A DNA stretch of 64,000 nt from Plectrocnemia conspersa (GCA_009617715.1 VTFK01000072.1:1982615-2046614), one strand, 5' to 3'; positions 1 through 12,494 are shown, counted from the stretch's first letter. The notes: a model not told the origin generated them from the sequence alone. Numbers and translations: made by a program.

Positions 1-566
1 CCAATTATAGAAAAAAATGTATACATTCAAGTTAAAGCGAGAAAAAGCACTGGCCTTGATTTTGTTATTATTAAAAAATGTGTATAAATACATTAACAAA
101 TTATTATAGTGCATTAAATTAGTTTAACAGTTCACTATAACATATTAGTGTAAATTTAATAACTAAATAAATTGACGTTTTTTAATTAAAAAATTATAAT
201 TAAATAATAATAATATTATCATTCGTTGAACGACGACGACGGCGGTACAAGTAATGTACGGGGATATTCGAGAAGTGGTAGTGTGATAGATGAAGACAGG
301 TGCTTAGTAATACGATGCATTCTCTGTCTACACGGTGATAGATAGGAATAGATCGCTTGATCATATATACTGGTACCTATCATATCAGATATATAGGAAT
401 ATCTATCAGCACTACGGAGCAACCTCATGCAGCTCTTTTCTATTTTTTAACGCAAAGCGTGAAATTATGAATGCATAGCGCTTGATCGATATATATTTGA
501 AAACTGAAATATAGCCAAACAATTTTGTGTTGAAATTAAAATTTAATTCGAATCATGGATCTACTT
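1..566. other. AT-rich DNA, no gene recognised
   Basis: AT-rich sequence with a less AT-rich patch around 220-430 (GACGACGACGG-type sequence). Short open frames here have no recognisable domain. I see no RNA gene or repeat boundary. Confidence 0.5.
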
Positions 567-1163
567 AGATCAAAGTTTCCCAACATTTTTAATGTTTCAC
601 CTCTATTTTTTTTAATATGCCCTCGCACCCTTTAAAGCGGTTTCTAACAAAAACGAAATCAAAGTTGTATAATCAAATTTTATTAATAAATAAAAATGAA
701 ACATGGATTAAGAAAATATTACAAAAATTAACATTTACATAAATCCTTAAAAAAAATACTATTTTTTTATTGCATAAGAATTTTTTAAATCGTGGCACTT
801 TCTTGCTAATATATATTTTCATATCTGCTTGATTGGACACTTAATCCAGATTCCTATAAGTATTTCGTTGCAAATGGGATGAGCACAGTTAGTGTCATTC
901 CACTAAGTTTTGAGAACATATTATTTTCTGAACATTAACATCAGTTGTTTCATTCAACTGGAGTGAGATTTTTAAGGGACAACATCAACAACAACTTGAT
1001 CCAAAATGTCCAAGCTCAAATCACTAATTCGGATTTGAATACCATTATTTGATAACGGCACTAATTTAAGCTTGTTTGAGCCTTCTTTTCCTAGAAAAAT
1101 TCTTGCCGTTTCTAATGCATACGGTTTTATTAACTCTTCTGCAATTTTATGGGGCTTCTTGCA
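567..1163 (-). pseudogene. hAT transposase relic (ZBED5/SCAND3-like), internally deleted
   Basis: The minus strand translates into two blocks of a hAT transposase of the domesticated-ZBED5-like group. Block one, starting at 1163, reads KKPHKIAEELIKPYALE and continues with a V-P-L-S-N-N motif at the position where the family has PHTIGE...VPLSNDTV. Block two, near 830-900, reads TVLIPFATKYL, a stop, then ESGLSVQSS, matching the family's PFxTTYLCESGFS segment ahead of the hATC dimerisation domain. The roughly 300 residues normally between them, including most of the RNase-H-like catalytic core, are missing, so this is an internally deleted and mutated copy. The plus-strand sequence near 570 (AAAGTTTCCCAACATTTTT) resembles a hAT terminal repeat and probably marks the 3' end of the element. 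Stops and frame changes rule out function. The 5' end is not resolved. Family assignment is confident; exact limits are not. Confidence 0.75.
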
Positions 1164-1708
1164 TTATACACCACATTATCAGTGATTTTTCAGTTGGAAT
1201 AAAACATAATTTTGGAAGGGTTGCCCGAGAGTAAAATCGGACTCTTTATACTTTCAATGATTCAAAATCTGCACCGTATTCGTTGATGAAATGTTCCAGC
1301 AGTTTATATGCCTTCAGATTTGCGTTTAAAAAGATAGTGCCATAAAGTATGCACTGGGGTTTTTATATGCACATCAAATCGTGGAAAATCTGCTATGAAC
1401 GCATTCGCAGGAAATATTTTTTGCACGCGCACTAATGTCGTACGTGTAATTTTTAAACAATTATTCAATTTATTTACCATAAAAATAGAAATATACGAGC
1501 ACACTTGGTTAAGAACCCCAGACTTAGATTATGCAATAGAACCAGGTTGTACGTTAAAACACTACTATTCAATGTATTATATAAGTCAAACACAATTTAA
1601 ACTGGCTGTACTAAATAGGCGTACCTTTTAACTTTATAAGATTGAAATTTCCGTTAAGACTGTAACCATTTTAAAATCTTAAGGGTCTCCAAAATGATCA
1701 ATTACGAT
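1164..1708. other. Unassigned sequence upstream of the hAT relic
   Basis: This may include the decayed 5' part of the hAT element, but minus-strand translation past 1163 no longer matches the family. Open frames of 66-78 codons occur on both strands around 1304-1631, with no recognisable domain. Confidence 0.35.
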
Positions 1709-1797
1709 TGCCAATGTTGGCATGATTGACGCTCATTGATTCTCTGTAAACAATCAATTGGTCGCATCAATGAGCGTCAATCACGTCAATATTGACA
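1709..1797 (+). repeat. Long near-perfect hairpin, possible pre-miRNA-like or palindromic MITE
   Basis: Arms 1723-1740 and 1766-1783 are exact 18-bp reverse complements (TGATTGACGCTCATTGAT) around a 25-nt loop. Pairing extends outward to about 1709 and 1797. Outside the core, as plus-strand RNA, the departures are one A-C mismatch (1722/1784), two G-U wobbles (1720/1786 and 1716/1790) and one C-A mismatch (1711/1795). Total span is about 89 nt, the size of an insect pre-miRNA. It does not match a conserved miRNA that I can recall. A fossil palindromic transposon end is the main alternative. Confidence 0.5.
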
Positions 1798-4306
1798 TTT
1801 ATGACTTACACTAGTGTTTTATAAAACATTATATTAGTTGTTTATTTTTTTTTAGTACAAAATTAATGTTAATTAAAATCACTTTAGTTCTTTTACATCC
1901 CAGTTGTCAGTTGTAAAAAGGCTGAGTAACGACTTGTATTTTCGCTATTGTTTAATAAAAATATTTTGCTACTGGACTATTGGACTAAATAAAAAGATAG
2001 TTAATTGAAAACGCTATTCTTGTACGTATATTTATACGTAGAAAATAAAGTAGAGCAGTCAAAAATTATTCGCAACTACTAATAATAAAAACGTATTTCT
2101 AATCCTATCAAATACTGATTTTCTTTGCTCGCCACAAGCGGCCTGTGATGTGTCAGTTAGACAGCGCTGCTATAAATATTACGCCGAAAGATTCGTGAGA
2201 TTGATAAAATCTCATACTTTAGATTTTCTAAATATCGTAAGACCTTTCAAAAGTTATTTATTCACCTTTTGTATTTAATAAATTATTAATTCTTTGTTAT
2301 TAATAAATTTATCTCTAAAAAATATTGTTTCAAGTAAAAAAAATGTTTTTGAATAATTAATAAATACTATTAATCACCTACATATGTGTGGTGTTGTCTT
2401 AATAATATACCAGATTGGGACATCTATTTCATGTCATTCATCTTCTCACTAATTCATTTATACAAAAGTAACGTCTGGTGCGACTCTTGGTTAAGTAATT
2501 AGTAAATGTAGATAAAGAAATACCTTCTTATGAAAAATATAATATTAATTTCATTTTTCAAGTTTTGAACAACATACTAGAAGCTTACAATTCAAGCATG
2601 ACAAAAAAAATATCCCTCTTCCATTTACTTATTAAAAACCTACCGAAAGACGTGAAAGTTAGACCGAAATAAACAATAATTAAATATTACTTTGCCATTA
2701 ATTATTTTCCACAAAAGTTTGTGTTAATAAAAATAAGAAAAGAACTCAGTTACAAAAATATATGAAGAATAATAAAATAATTCATGTTTTATATAATTTT
2801 TTAATTTAATTGACTCTTTCATATTTTAATTATAAAATGATGTATTTTTAATAATAAACATTTTATAGCAATTTAATAAGCGCAACGTCACCACACACAG
2901 TACTGCACTCAATTTCGTGAAACAGTATTTATACACAAATTTTATTACACATATTAAATACTTATATTATATATTAAATAGTAGAAGTAAAATACTAAAC
3001 GACTATGTGATTCTTAAGCATTCATATATGTATATACATATGTATATTTTCAATATACAATTTATATACTTCATATTAGAAATTATCTATGAAGTTGGTT
3101 AGTCTTAGGCTTTTATTATCCAGACAACAGATTTCCGGCGCCAGGCTCGATCAATACTTCCTAGCTTTTCAAACTTTCTAATAAAAGTATTTAATATTAT
3201 TTCCGTGTAAACTACACCTGCAATTTTGCAAAATATTAATGTCAGATTATAAAACCTGATACTTTTTGTATAATTTAATTAATTATAATAGTTTTGAGAA
3301 ATGTAGTTATAAAAATCTGTTTTTAATTTGTAATGAAAAACATTTCACAAGCTTAATTAAAAAAAATTATCGTTAGAAAATAAAATACTGATATACAAAA
3401 AAATATTGATTGCAGTATGTATACCTACAGAGCTCAGGTCTGCGGTGCTTCTTCCAGGTCAAATATAATATAAATATTATACAAATGTTCCAAAACAAAT
3501 CGCTCTGTTTACTAGTTAATGCTCCTTGGTATATTCAAAACACTGCCAGTGCGAAAGTTAAGTAATAAACTAGTTAGGGAACTAATAATCATAGATTTAA
3601 GCGTGTAAATATATTTTAATAATATATATTTAAATGTAATACAAAACTTAAATAATGGAGCAAATAAAAGAAGATTCCACTGGGTATTTTCCAACGTGCT
3701 CTTATTATCAACCATGGAAAAGATAAGCAAAAATGTAAAAAAACAGATTGTGACAAAGGTAAAAAAAATATTACCTTTTGATAACAGTTTGTTAAAGCGA
3801 TAAGTGTGCAATTATTTGGCTAGAACGTTCCACATTTTGCATGTTGACCGATAACGTACCAGTAAAATAATCGCTAGTAAAATTATTTTAATATTTTTAG
3901 CAATGTTGCGAACCATGCTAAGTAAAAAAAATTAGCGTAAAATCGTAGGTTCGTTTCCGTAATTCGCCTTCCAATTTTTGCCATATTTTTTACCAACGGT
4001 TTCACTAGTTTCAAATGATTGCCGCTAGATGGCCATGTGTAATTTTATTTTATTTTTTCAGACGTGAAAAAAATATTTCACTCTTTAATCATAGGTGGGA
4101 TATATTTTGTGCAATTCAAAATATTTATTTAATAATAATTATCTTATGTAATTGTATAGTGTCATTGCATTATTGTGACTCATAAAATAATGTCAGATAC
4201 AATATTAACCTTGATTTTATTTAATTACCCATATGATACAAGTTGATAATGAATGTTGTGCAATATCAACGAATACATTAACTGGTTGTTGACATACCGC
4301 ACATTA
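1798..4306. other. AT-rich DNA, no gene recognised
   Basis: Mostly A/T-rich low-complexity sequence. Short open frames (61 codons at 2917, 99 codons on the minus strand at 3512-3811) have AT-driven composition and no motif. A single CTCF-like motif at 4022-4033 is listed separately. Confidence 0.5.
4022..4033 (+). promoter_or_regulatory. CTCF-like core motif
   Basis: CCGCTAGATGGC matches the CTCF core CCRSYAGRKGGC at every position. It sits in otherwise AT-rich DNA. A 12-bp motif alone cannot prove binding. Confidence 0.3.
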
Positions 4307-4347
4307 CAACGTCACTTTGTGACGTTGCAAGTTGACGTTTCTGTGAC
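4307..4347. promoter_or_regulatory. Cluster of TGACGT half-sites with a small inverted repeat
   Basis: CAACGTCAC-TTT-GTGACGTTG (4307-4327) is a perfect 9-bp inverted repeat with a 3-nt spacer. It is followed by TTGACGTTT and TGTGACGTA, giving four ACGTCA/TGACGT half-sites in about 40 bp. These are bZIP (CREB/ATF) half-sites by consensus. Function is inferred only. Confidence 0.3.
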
Positions 4348-5144
4348 GTATGTTTCCAGCGATGTAGAACATGTTAAATTTTATCACTACAAGATTAGTT
4401 ATGAAAATAAAAGTCACTTTTTCATGCATCGAATAAGTATGTCTATTAAAAAATTGCAAAATTAATTAAATTTATATTACTTTAATTAAATAGAAAATAT
4501 GTTACTTTCTAAAATTATATCTTTCACAATTTTAAACAAATATGATTTATTAAATAAAAAATTAAGAATAATGATTATCAATTTTATTTTTGATTTTTTT
4601 TTACTGCAAGTATATCACAAATACACAAATTCTATAAAAAAAATATTCTTCCAATTAAATGAAAAATAAATATGGATGGTTTGCGTTCTATGATATTTGT
4701 ATACGCCTAATATAACTCTACTCAATTCAAAGCTTCGGCTATTAAACGATAGATGTCAGTCAAAGCGCTATTGTTTTATTATCAATATGTGTACGAGTGT
4801 TTGTTTTGATATACATAATAATGCATTACGATATTATGTGTTTATACAAATAGATAATGTTGGTAATAATGTTATGTATTGTTAACATTTATTTTAAAAT
4901 TAGCATTTCTTATTATTTATTTAAAAAAAAAACTTATATTATTTTTATAACAGGATCTAATTAAATTATAACTATGGCTATTATACGTGATTAATATTAA
5001 ATAATTATATATTAATATTAAGACTTTTCCTAAAAAATTATTGTATTATTTTAAATTAAAAAATCAATAATAATACATATAACTGATGAACCAGATTTTT
5101 GTCACAAAAATTGTAACTGGACTAAAATTGTTTTTTACTGTCTG
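4348..5144. other. AT-rich DNA, no gene recognised
   Basis: Long A and T runs. Nothing with coding or RNA-gene character was seen. Confidence 0.5.
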
Positions 5145-5360
5145 TTAAATTATTATTGAATTACTTGAAGCGTAAAAAAATATGTGCATTTCAATAAATA
5201 CTTTGTTCCATAAAACGAATTGTTTGTGCATTAAATAAATATATTTATGTGCAATAAAAAATATAAGACTGAGCAAAATTGAATTTATAGTATGCATTAA
5301 AACGAACGATTTGTGCATTAAAATATTTAAAAAATGAGCATTAAATAAATACATATTTTT
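5145..5360. repeat. Degenerate tandem repeat around TTGTGCATTAAA
   Basis: The motif GTGCATT(A)AA recurs at least five times with drift. Two longer stretches, AAAACGAATTGTTTGTGCAT (about 5214) and AAAACGAACGATTTGTGCAT (about 5298), lie about 84 bp apart, suggesting an old duplication of an ~84-bp unit. The open frame on the minus strand merely reflects this repeat (recurrent LMHK/AHK). Confidence 0.45.
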
Positions 5361-7479
5361 TAAATTAAATATATTACATTGAAAAATATTTTATGTTTAA
5401 ATCAAAACCTAAGCGAATTAATATAATGAAAGTTCAACAATTATTTTATTAGGTTAGATTTAGGTTGAATGTTTCGACAATTGAAAAACAATTAGCTATA
5501 TTTAATTATTAATTAATTTACTATTATAACTAAATAAATTAATAAAATAAATAAATAACTGGGCCAGTTTAATATATCAAACTATTGATTTATAATTCCA
5601 TTGGAAAATATCAGTATACCTGTATTTATTCACTGCGCGGATGATCTGGTACACGTAGTACGTTCAGAACACGCTGGCCTTAACAGTTAAGTGTAAACCA
5701 CACTAACGCTGATGCACAACTTTTTTATTTTAATGTACATATATTTTATAAAATACTTACAATAAATGCGAATTTTATTTTATGTATTGCTTTTTTAAAT
5801 TGTACTCGTTTTTAAACATACTTTAATTTATTAGTAGATGGTTAAATGATTAAAATGCTGCATGAGTTAATAAACAATTTATAAGGAAAAAAGCAAGATC
5901 TTTCTCACCATTAAATCTGAAAATTCAGTTTTACTAGTCATACAACATAGTTTGTAGTGATGCACTGATTTTTAATAGTGGCATTTAATTTTAGAAAAAT
6001 AGTAGTTTATTTATTAAATGTTTAAAATTTTTATGCTACGTATATTATTAATTTATGTCGATTTGAACTTTACTTATTGTACCTTCATTGAACTTTATTT
6101 ATTGTACTATATTTGCAGTTTATGAGTCGAAAAAGTTACCAACTTTTATGTATGTAAACATGTTACATTATAAATGCTTTTTAAAGTTTGCATTGCTTGT
6201 TTAATTCAGACGAATAAATAGTGTTTTAAAAGCATTAATATCAATGATTACAAACATTTTAAGAAAAATCTAGAAAGCTCATTTATGGACCAGCAGCCGT
6301 TTTCTTGAAAATCTGCAGACATGTTTTCAGCCTATGTTAGAAATATAACTTTAAATAATCATGATTTACTATTAAAAATCTTATGTGTTTTATGAATTAG
6401 GTTTAAAAATCGCTCGATGAAGTGAATTTATATATAGGCTTATTTTGTGGGTTGAATAATATACTTCGTTTGCTTTAAATGCAATTATTTTAGTATACAG
6501 CTTCAAATGGAGAAATCATATTACAAATGTTGAGCCTCTAATAATTATTCATTATTGTTGTATCACATGCAATATATTTTAATTACTGCTGTATGATCTA
6601 CAGCTTTTTCTTAAGTTGATACATATGAGGAGCGCGTTAATTTATAGAATATTAATTTATTCCGATAATGATTGGGCACGCAATCTACCGCCTTTGAACG
6701 TTATAAACCAATGTCATTTTCAATGTCAAGGACGCATTGTCTATATGATTATACGGTGAATATATACATTTCAATAAAATGTGTGAATTTTAAAATTTGT
6801 AAATAAATTTAAAGTAGTTAAAGTCGGTTATTCGGTGAATTCTGGGGGATTGTCCTACAGGACGCGTCAGCATTTAAGGGTTGTCATTCTTTTATTGTAT
6901 GATTCATTAGTTTGAAGCATCATAATTTGTTGAACCGATTCTGCATTATACTAATTTAGAAATGCTCCACCTTAAAGTGTATGACTATACCACATCTGTC
7001 TAAATACAATTGATTTTCTAAAGGGAATCTTTAAATACATCTTGAAATATTAGGTAAGTACATATTTAATAAATAATATCTAATTCAAATTTGTAATGCG
7101 CTATTATTTTTAAAATTTCGAATTTGCACAACCTAAAATTTTATTCGCTTAATATTGTCTTTAGATATAGATTATTTATTATTAATTGTATATATGACAC
7201 ATACATACATATGTTGAGAATAATTATTTTGTAATTATAAATTTAATATTTCTTATTTTATCTTTAAATAATTGTAATATCCTATTAAAGTATATATAAT
7301 ATATACCCCAATAAATTATATATAAAAAAATATAATGGGGAGGGGCTTAAAATATGTAGTTCAACATGTGTATGCAAAAGTTTTATCAAAATGAACTTTT
7401 GTGTAATAAAATAATTTATTAAAAAAAATTAAGACCATCGTGAAGCAACAGGCTACAAAAAAAATCATTGAATATTAAA
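5361..7479. other. AT-rich DNA, no gene recognised
   Basis: Mostly low-complexity AT sequence. A slightly less AT-rich patch at 6650-6900 contains no recognisable motif. Confidence 0.45.
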
Positions 7480-7549
7480 ATTAAATTATACAAACTAGAC
7501 CAGCTCTCTTAAATAGCTGATATTAAATAGATCAATATGCAATGGCAGT

Positions 7550-8570
7550 GTATTAGGGAGCCAGATTGCGATGGTGATTCTTGAAGATGTTTCAGAACCC
7601 AAAACTGGAATTCTTTACGAATAGTTTGATTGTGAACAGCACATTTTAGTAGTTTGATAAAATACTTAGCGAAACGCTCCTAAAATAATGGCTTTGGGAT
7701 ATAAGAACGTAAGATAACAAAATATCATCACATAAAGGTATCTCAAGAACCTTTTCTAAGCATATTTTATTAAGAGAAAGTACTTGGTTATTCGAGGATT
7801 CCAAATTATATATTCCATTTCAATGTGAATTAAAGTGTTATAAAGGACTCTTCGTCAAGGTGGCAAAAGATACATTGAAAATTTTTCCATGCAACAGTAA
7901 AAAATCCAGAGAAAGAAATGTAAAGGTAATCGATCATCCCTTTGATAAAAAAAACACGTAGACTCAAATTTAAACTAAAACTTCTTGGATGTTTTTTTTT
8001 TAATTTGATCAATGCAGTAAAGAATAATTAAACATATTAATAACCCATTAAAAACATTGTCAAGGATTTTAGAAAAATCAGACGATTGACGGAAGTCCAT
8101 TTCCATAGAGAATCTAAGTCATTCTGCAGATGGAAGAAGACTGCAAACAGATCGAATGCACCTAAACAATTTTAAATAATCTGCATACAAATTAAAATTT
8201 GCATGTTATTAAAAAGTAACGGTAAAGTAATATCAAAGGGTTGGACCCTCGAGGAACCTTCGAAGGAGTGAATTATAATGAACTGTCTACGTCCCTCAAA
8301 TAAATTGATAATAACTAAGTTAAATCATTTACATTTTTTTTTCACTTCTTTGAACTTTGAACTTTGAACTTTTTAAACTTTGTCGATGGCCTTCTCAAAA
8401 TCTGCATATACGACGTCTACTTGTATTCCCGTATCGAGAGATTTTTGTAACTGTTTCGGTAAAAGAAAGTTAGTAACAGTGCAACGAATGGGATGAAGTC
8501 CAATTATATTTTTAAATGCTTTGGCATTCAAATAGTCACTTCCACTGCTATTAACCTAATCGTTAACATA
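7550..8570 (-). pseudogene. LINE reverse-transcriptase relic (CR1/Jockey-like)
   Basis: Minus-strand translation in shifting frames recovers the reverse transcriptase in the right order. Motif A appears as VDVVYADFEKAIDKV (8388-8420), preceded by CTVTNFLLPKQLQKSL. Motif B is a decayed GVPQGSxLGP (KVPRGSNPL near 8240-8270). Motif C is YADY (8176-8187), where YADD is expected, so a catalytic Asp is lost. It is followed by LKLFRCIRS and LQNDLDSLWKWT, typical of the segment after YADD. Near 7700-7800 LEYAIVIWNP and SHYFRSVSLSILSNY match the C-terminal LEYAxxVWxP and L..R......LY-K region. No endonuclease domain was found, consistent with 5' truncation. A (TTTGAAC)3 expansion at 8349-8372 interrupts the frame. 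Confidence 0.8.
8349..8372 (+). repeat. Short tandem repeat (TTTGAAC)3
   Basis: Three consecutive heptamers inside the reverse-transcriptase relic, probably a slippage product after inactivation. Confidence 0.7.
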
Positions 8571-9439
8571 GGAAAATATAAAGCACCTATTGGTTTTTCA
8601 GTGTTTTTCTTACTTAAAATATAAAATTAAAGCAAATCTTATCTTTAGCTCAATACACATGAAAATCATACTGACGTAAATCGTATTTATTTTTAAATGA
8701 CGTTATTTTACTTAGTATTGAATTCGGTGTGAATGCTAGCTCCTTATTAGGTAATCTTAAGAATCTGTCTAAACCGCAATAATAACGTACTCAAAAACCG
8801 CAAATAAACTATCGGTGAAGTCTTTCGTTTAAAATTTGAAATTTTTAACATATTATTAAAATATTTCCGGTATTTAAAAATAAATAAACAATGAGGAAAT
8901 TCTAATGCTATTAAAAAATAATTAATGGATATTTCCAAGCTAGCAAAAAATCAACCGGAAAAAATTAATTTTATGAAAGGGTTTTCGAAATTATATTCTA
9001 GTTATAAATTCAATTTTTATTTTAACATAATGTGGTTAGAAGATCGTTTAATGTAAAAGTATTTAACATTTACCATCAATAGATTATAATTAAATCAGTA
9101 TTTTATTATAAAATTGCAACAGCGCAATAATAATTAATTACAGTAACGTGCATTGCAGTTTCATAAATAAACGTATTGTTTTTATGTTTATTGTTGTGGG
9201 GATTCCCTCTTTGAGTGTGAAAAATGTAATTAAATGCGATTTATTTTATAAGCACGCATTATATGTAATAGTTAGCAAATTCCTAGAGCATGCTTCATGA
9301 AGAAATATTTGACAATGATTCACGTTTTTTATTCGTTTAAGCGTGAAAATTCCGAAGCATATGCCAAAAAATTTAGAAATTCCGTCAAAATATTTATATT
9401 GATTATGGCATGCTCTCGTTTGAACCAGATAGCTCGAAA
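8571..9439. other. AT-rich DNA upstream of the LINE relic
   Basis: This could hold the earlier, unrecognisable part of the same LINE on the minus strand. I could not align the short open frame at 8747-8938 to reverse-transcriptase fingers with confidence. Confidence 0.35.
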
Positions 9440-9536
9440 GTGAACTCACTTTATTCCGAGAAAAGCTCGTCCATTCGGAAGTTTAGCGGGCAGAAGCTCC
9501 GCGAGTCGATAGTGAGAATTGTATTGGGCGTGCTAG
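9440..9536 (+). other. Candidate non-coding first exon with splice donor
   Basis: A less AT-rich block ends in GTGCTAG|GTGAGTTCC, a strong 5' splice-site match at 9537. Stops occur in the frames, so it would be 5'UTR or a lncRNA exon. No promoter element was identified with confidence. Splice donors of this quality also occur by chance. Confidence 0.25.
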
Positions 9537-10716
9537 GTGAGTTCCGTTTATACTTTGGGAGATCGATTTCATTTTTTTCGACTGTTTAATGTTTTTACCT
9601 TGAATTTAAAGTTAGTATGTCAGTTTTAATACATAGTTGTAATAAGCCACATTTATATAATATTCACATTTAAAATCAATTTCACGAAAATTTCGTTTTA
9701 AAATTCACACTCTTTAAACTTCTCCTATAAAATGTAATTAAAATTTTAAGTTTTTTTTATAAATACGTACCAACATAGCTTGAGTAACGAATTAGGAAAT
9801 AAATTTTAGTCATGTTTAAATCAGCTTTGCCACAAAGACGTAGCAGTTACATGCATGTGGGTAATAATAGTATTGTGTTGTCTATATGTCTATATCTAAT
9901 CGAATTTTTCGATGTTCTTGTTTTTAGAAATTTCAAGCGCGAAAATTGTCATCGGAACCAATTGTAAGCAAATTTTATGAACGTTTAAACTGCAGATTGT
10001 TAACTAGTTGTGTTATTTTATTATTTAATTTTTTTAACAATAAAAAACTTGATCTAAACATAAAAAATAGGTTGCATTTTTTGGCAATGAAATGGTTAAA
10101 AGTTTTTTACATGTAAATTATCTAGGTGAAATTTCGCCAGAAAAACGCATCAGAAATGATTGCACATTAAATGACGTTATTTTTATTACACTTGAGCTTT
10201 GCTTTTCCAGTTTTTTTTATTATATATATGAGTAATTATTTTTATAACACTTATGTTATGTTTTATGTTGTTCAGGAAATTAAGAAGTAATTGACTTATA
10301 GAATGGATTTATTTTATGTAATATTTTTCATATATATTAAATACTCATTTCTGTAAATGGTTAAAATTGGATGAAAACTGTGATGAAGCTTCTCGAGCTG
10401 TTCTTGAATATACAGCGTTAAATAATCTGAAAAGTGGTGAAAAAATGCACAGAATTACATTAAAAATTAAAGTCACGTGGGAAGTTATTTGAAGAAGATT
10501 AACATATTTTAAGTAAGTTAGCTCTAGAGTTATTTTTAATTATTTTAATATCGGATAGTTAACGATAAGTTCGAATATATTTTATATCGTAAGTTTTTGA
10601 AGAATATTTTTGTAAAATACTGTTTAAATAATAAAATTAGGTTTATACACACATACATACATATTTACATGTAGACAATAAAAGTATATAGTTATTTTTA
10701 TTTTGAAATTATTAGA
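9537..10716. other. AT-rich DNA, no gene recognised
   Basis: No recognisable motif or RNA gene. Low complexity predominates. Confidence 0.5.
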
Positions 10717-11010
10717 GCAAAAAATGTTTTCTACTTTAAATGGGTACGAATTTTAATTTTAATTATACATACTGCCAAATATACTACAATTTGGTATGCT
10801 TAAAAAAATTTACAAATATAATTTACTTACACATTAAAAATGTTGGTATTGATTTAGAGATAAAAAAATATTACTTGTATATTTTATATCTAATATTAAC
10901 ACAGAAATATGAGAATTTTTTGAAATTTCGGCAATTAAAAAGTGTTTTTTTCATTATTTTATTTGTAGGTTATTATATGTAAAAGCAATGGCTGTTATAA
11001 ATAAAATAAA
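10717..11010 (+). repeat. Dispersed repeat family, copy A
   Basis: Shares an ordered series of matches with 41904-42205. Both contain TTTAATTTTAATTATAC followed by a TACT/CTACT context, then a GAAATATGAG segment, a GGCAAT...AAAGTGTTTTTTT segment and a shared tail with AATAAA and GATAAG/AAAAAG. Both copies are on the plus strand and about 300 bp long. No terminal repeats or coding motif were found. It looks like an old interspersed element of unknown class. Confidence 0.45.
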
Positions 11011-12494
11011 GATAAGAAGATAAATTTCGGAAAAGAAAAAGGGCGCAATTGAACTGAAGATAATGCAGCGCTACATAAATAATAAAAAAGGTTTACTTTG
11101 CATTGTGTAATAAATAAATGCTTGATAAATAATACAACTGTGTTTGTAGAAATTAAAATATTCGAACACATTTATCAATGAATATTTTACGAATATTTAG
11201 ACAAATAATGGGATTATGAATAGTTTTTAAATATTCGGTATTTAAATAGTCGAATAATAAGATTAGTCTATAGTTGGATTAGATTTTTTTGATATACTCC
11301 AAGGTTAGCATAAATTAAAAAACTTTAGTAAATCTGAACTACAATTTAAAAAAATCTTTATAATGTGTTTTTTTGATATCAATATAATAAATATATGCAT
11401 AGAAACAGTACCTGTAAATATCTTAAATATTTTTCTAAAAACGCTCAATATTACAGTTATTTATTGTTTATTTATTAATTTATAAATATTTTTATTTAAC
11501 TTTACTTTTAAAATAATTATTAAAAAGTATTTTTGTAAAATTTGTATCTTGAATTATGTTGTATTTTATAAACTAAGTGTTTAATTGTAATATAAAAATA
11601 TGTTATATACTACACTATATTGATGTTTGTGTTCGTTTTATGTAATGTAATACAAGGTCAAGATTTAGCAATGATCGAGAGATTGTATAATTTGCAACTT
11701 CTAACCAATTTCGTGGAAATATATTTTATTTACCTTGAATATTCATAAAAAATGGGAAACCCTAGAACGCACGCGTCAATTAGAAAATTTTATTATTAGT
11801 GGAAAAGTTTTAAATGAAAATGCATTTACCGTATGTGCTAATTTTTTTATTATTTTAAGCAAGGTGAAATGACGACAAATATCATTCTAACCTTCTTTTA
11901 TCAAATAGAACTGATGAAAAGAGCAGTGTTAAAGTAGTCTAATAAATGGTGATAAGTTTCTGCTGACATCACAGGATTAAATGTTTTAACTGTTGGGTAA
12001 CTTTTATGTATTGTATAAAATCACTCATATAAATAAAAACTAGTTTCTGAATTTTTATAAAAAGTAATAAATATTTTTTTTCAATTATTTATTAATAATT
12101 TTGGGTTTTGAGTAAAAAAAAATGTTTTTTTTTTTATAAACATATATAGAGAAATGTCAATATCGCTATAAGGTAGTAGAGTTAAGATGCCAGGTCGTAA
12201 AAGTTAGAGGGGAGTCTTCGCCGGCGTGTCGAGTTGTATTCTTGTCGGCTTATGATTTCGTGGAGCAGTTGAGATCTATCGTGATGGGATATCGTATTCA
12301 TACAGTGTACTGATTTGTCTCTGCTGCTGTGACTCCGTGGCGTCTGTTGTTTTTTTTTTAAATTGTTTTAAATGGGAGTTAGAATGACATATAAATTAAA
12401 AAAAATATGCATATGGTTAAAACTTTGGCAATAATTATTTTTTATTTACCATTTACTAACTCCATTTTTTCACAAAAAAAATTGGAGTTAATAA
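11011..12494. other. AT-rich DNA, no gene recognised
   Basis: Low-complexity sequence. A less AT-rich patch at 12170-12350 has no identifiable feature. Confidence 0.45.

Noticed and set aside
2056..2080. CAGTCAAAAATTATTCGCAA as a Tc1 terminal repeat
   Set aside because: Similar to Tc1-type ends, but no inverted partner or transposase remnant nearby.
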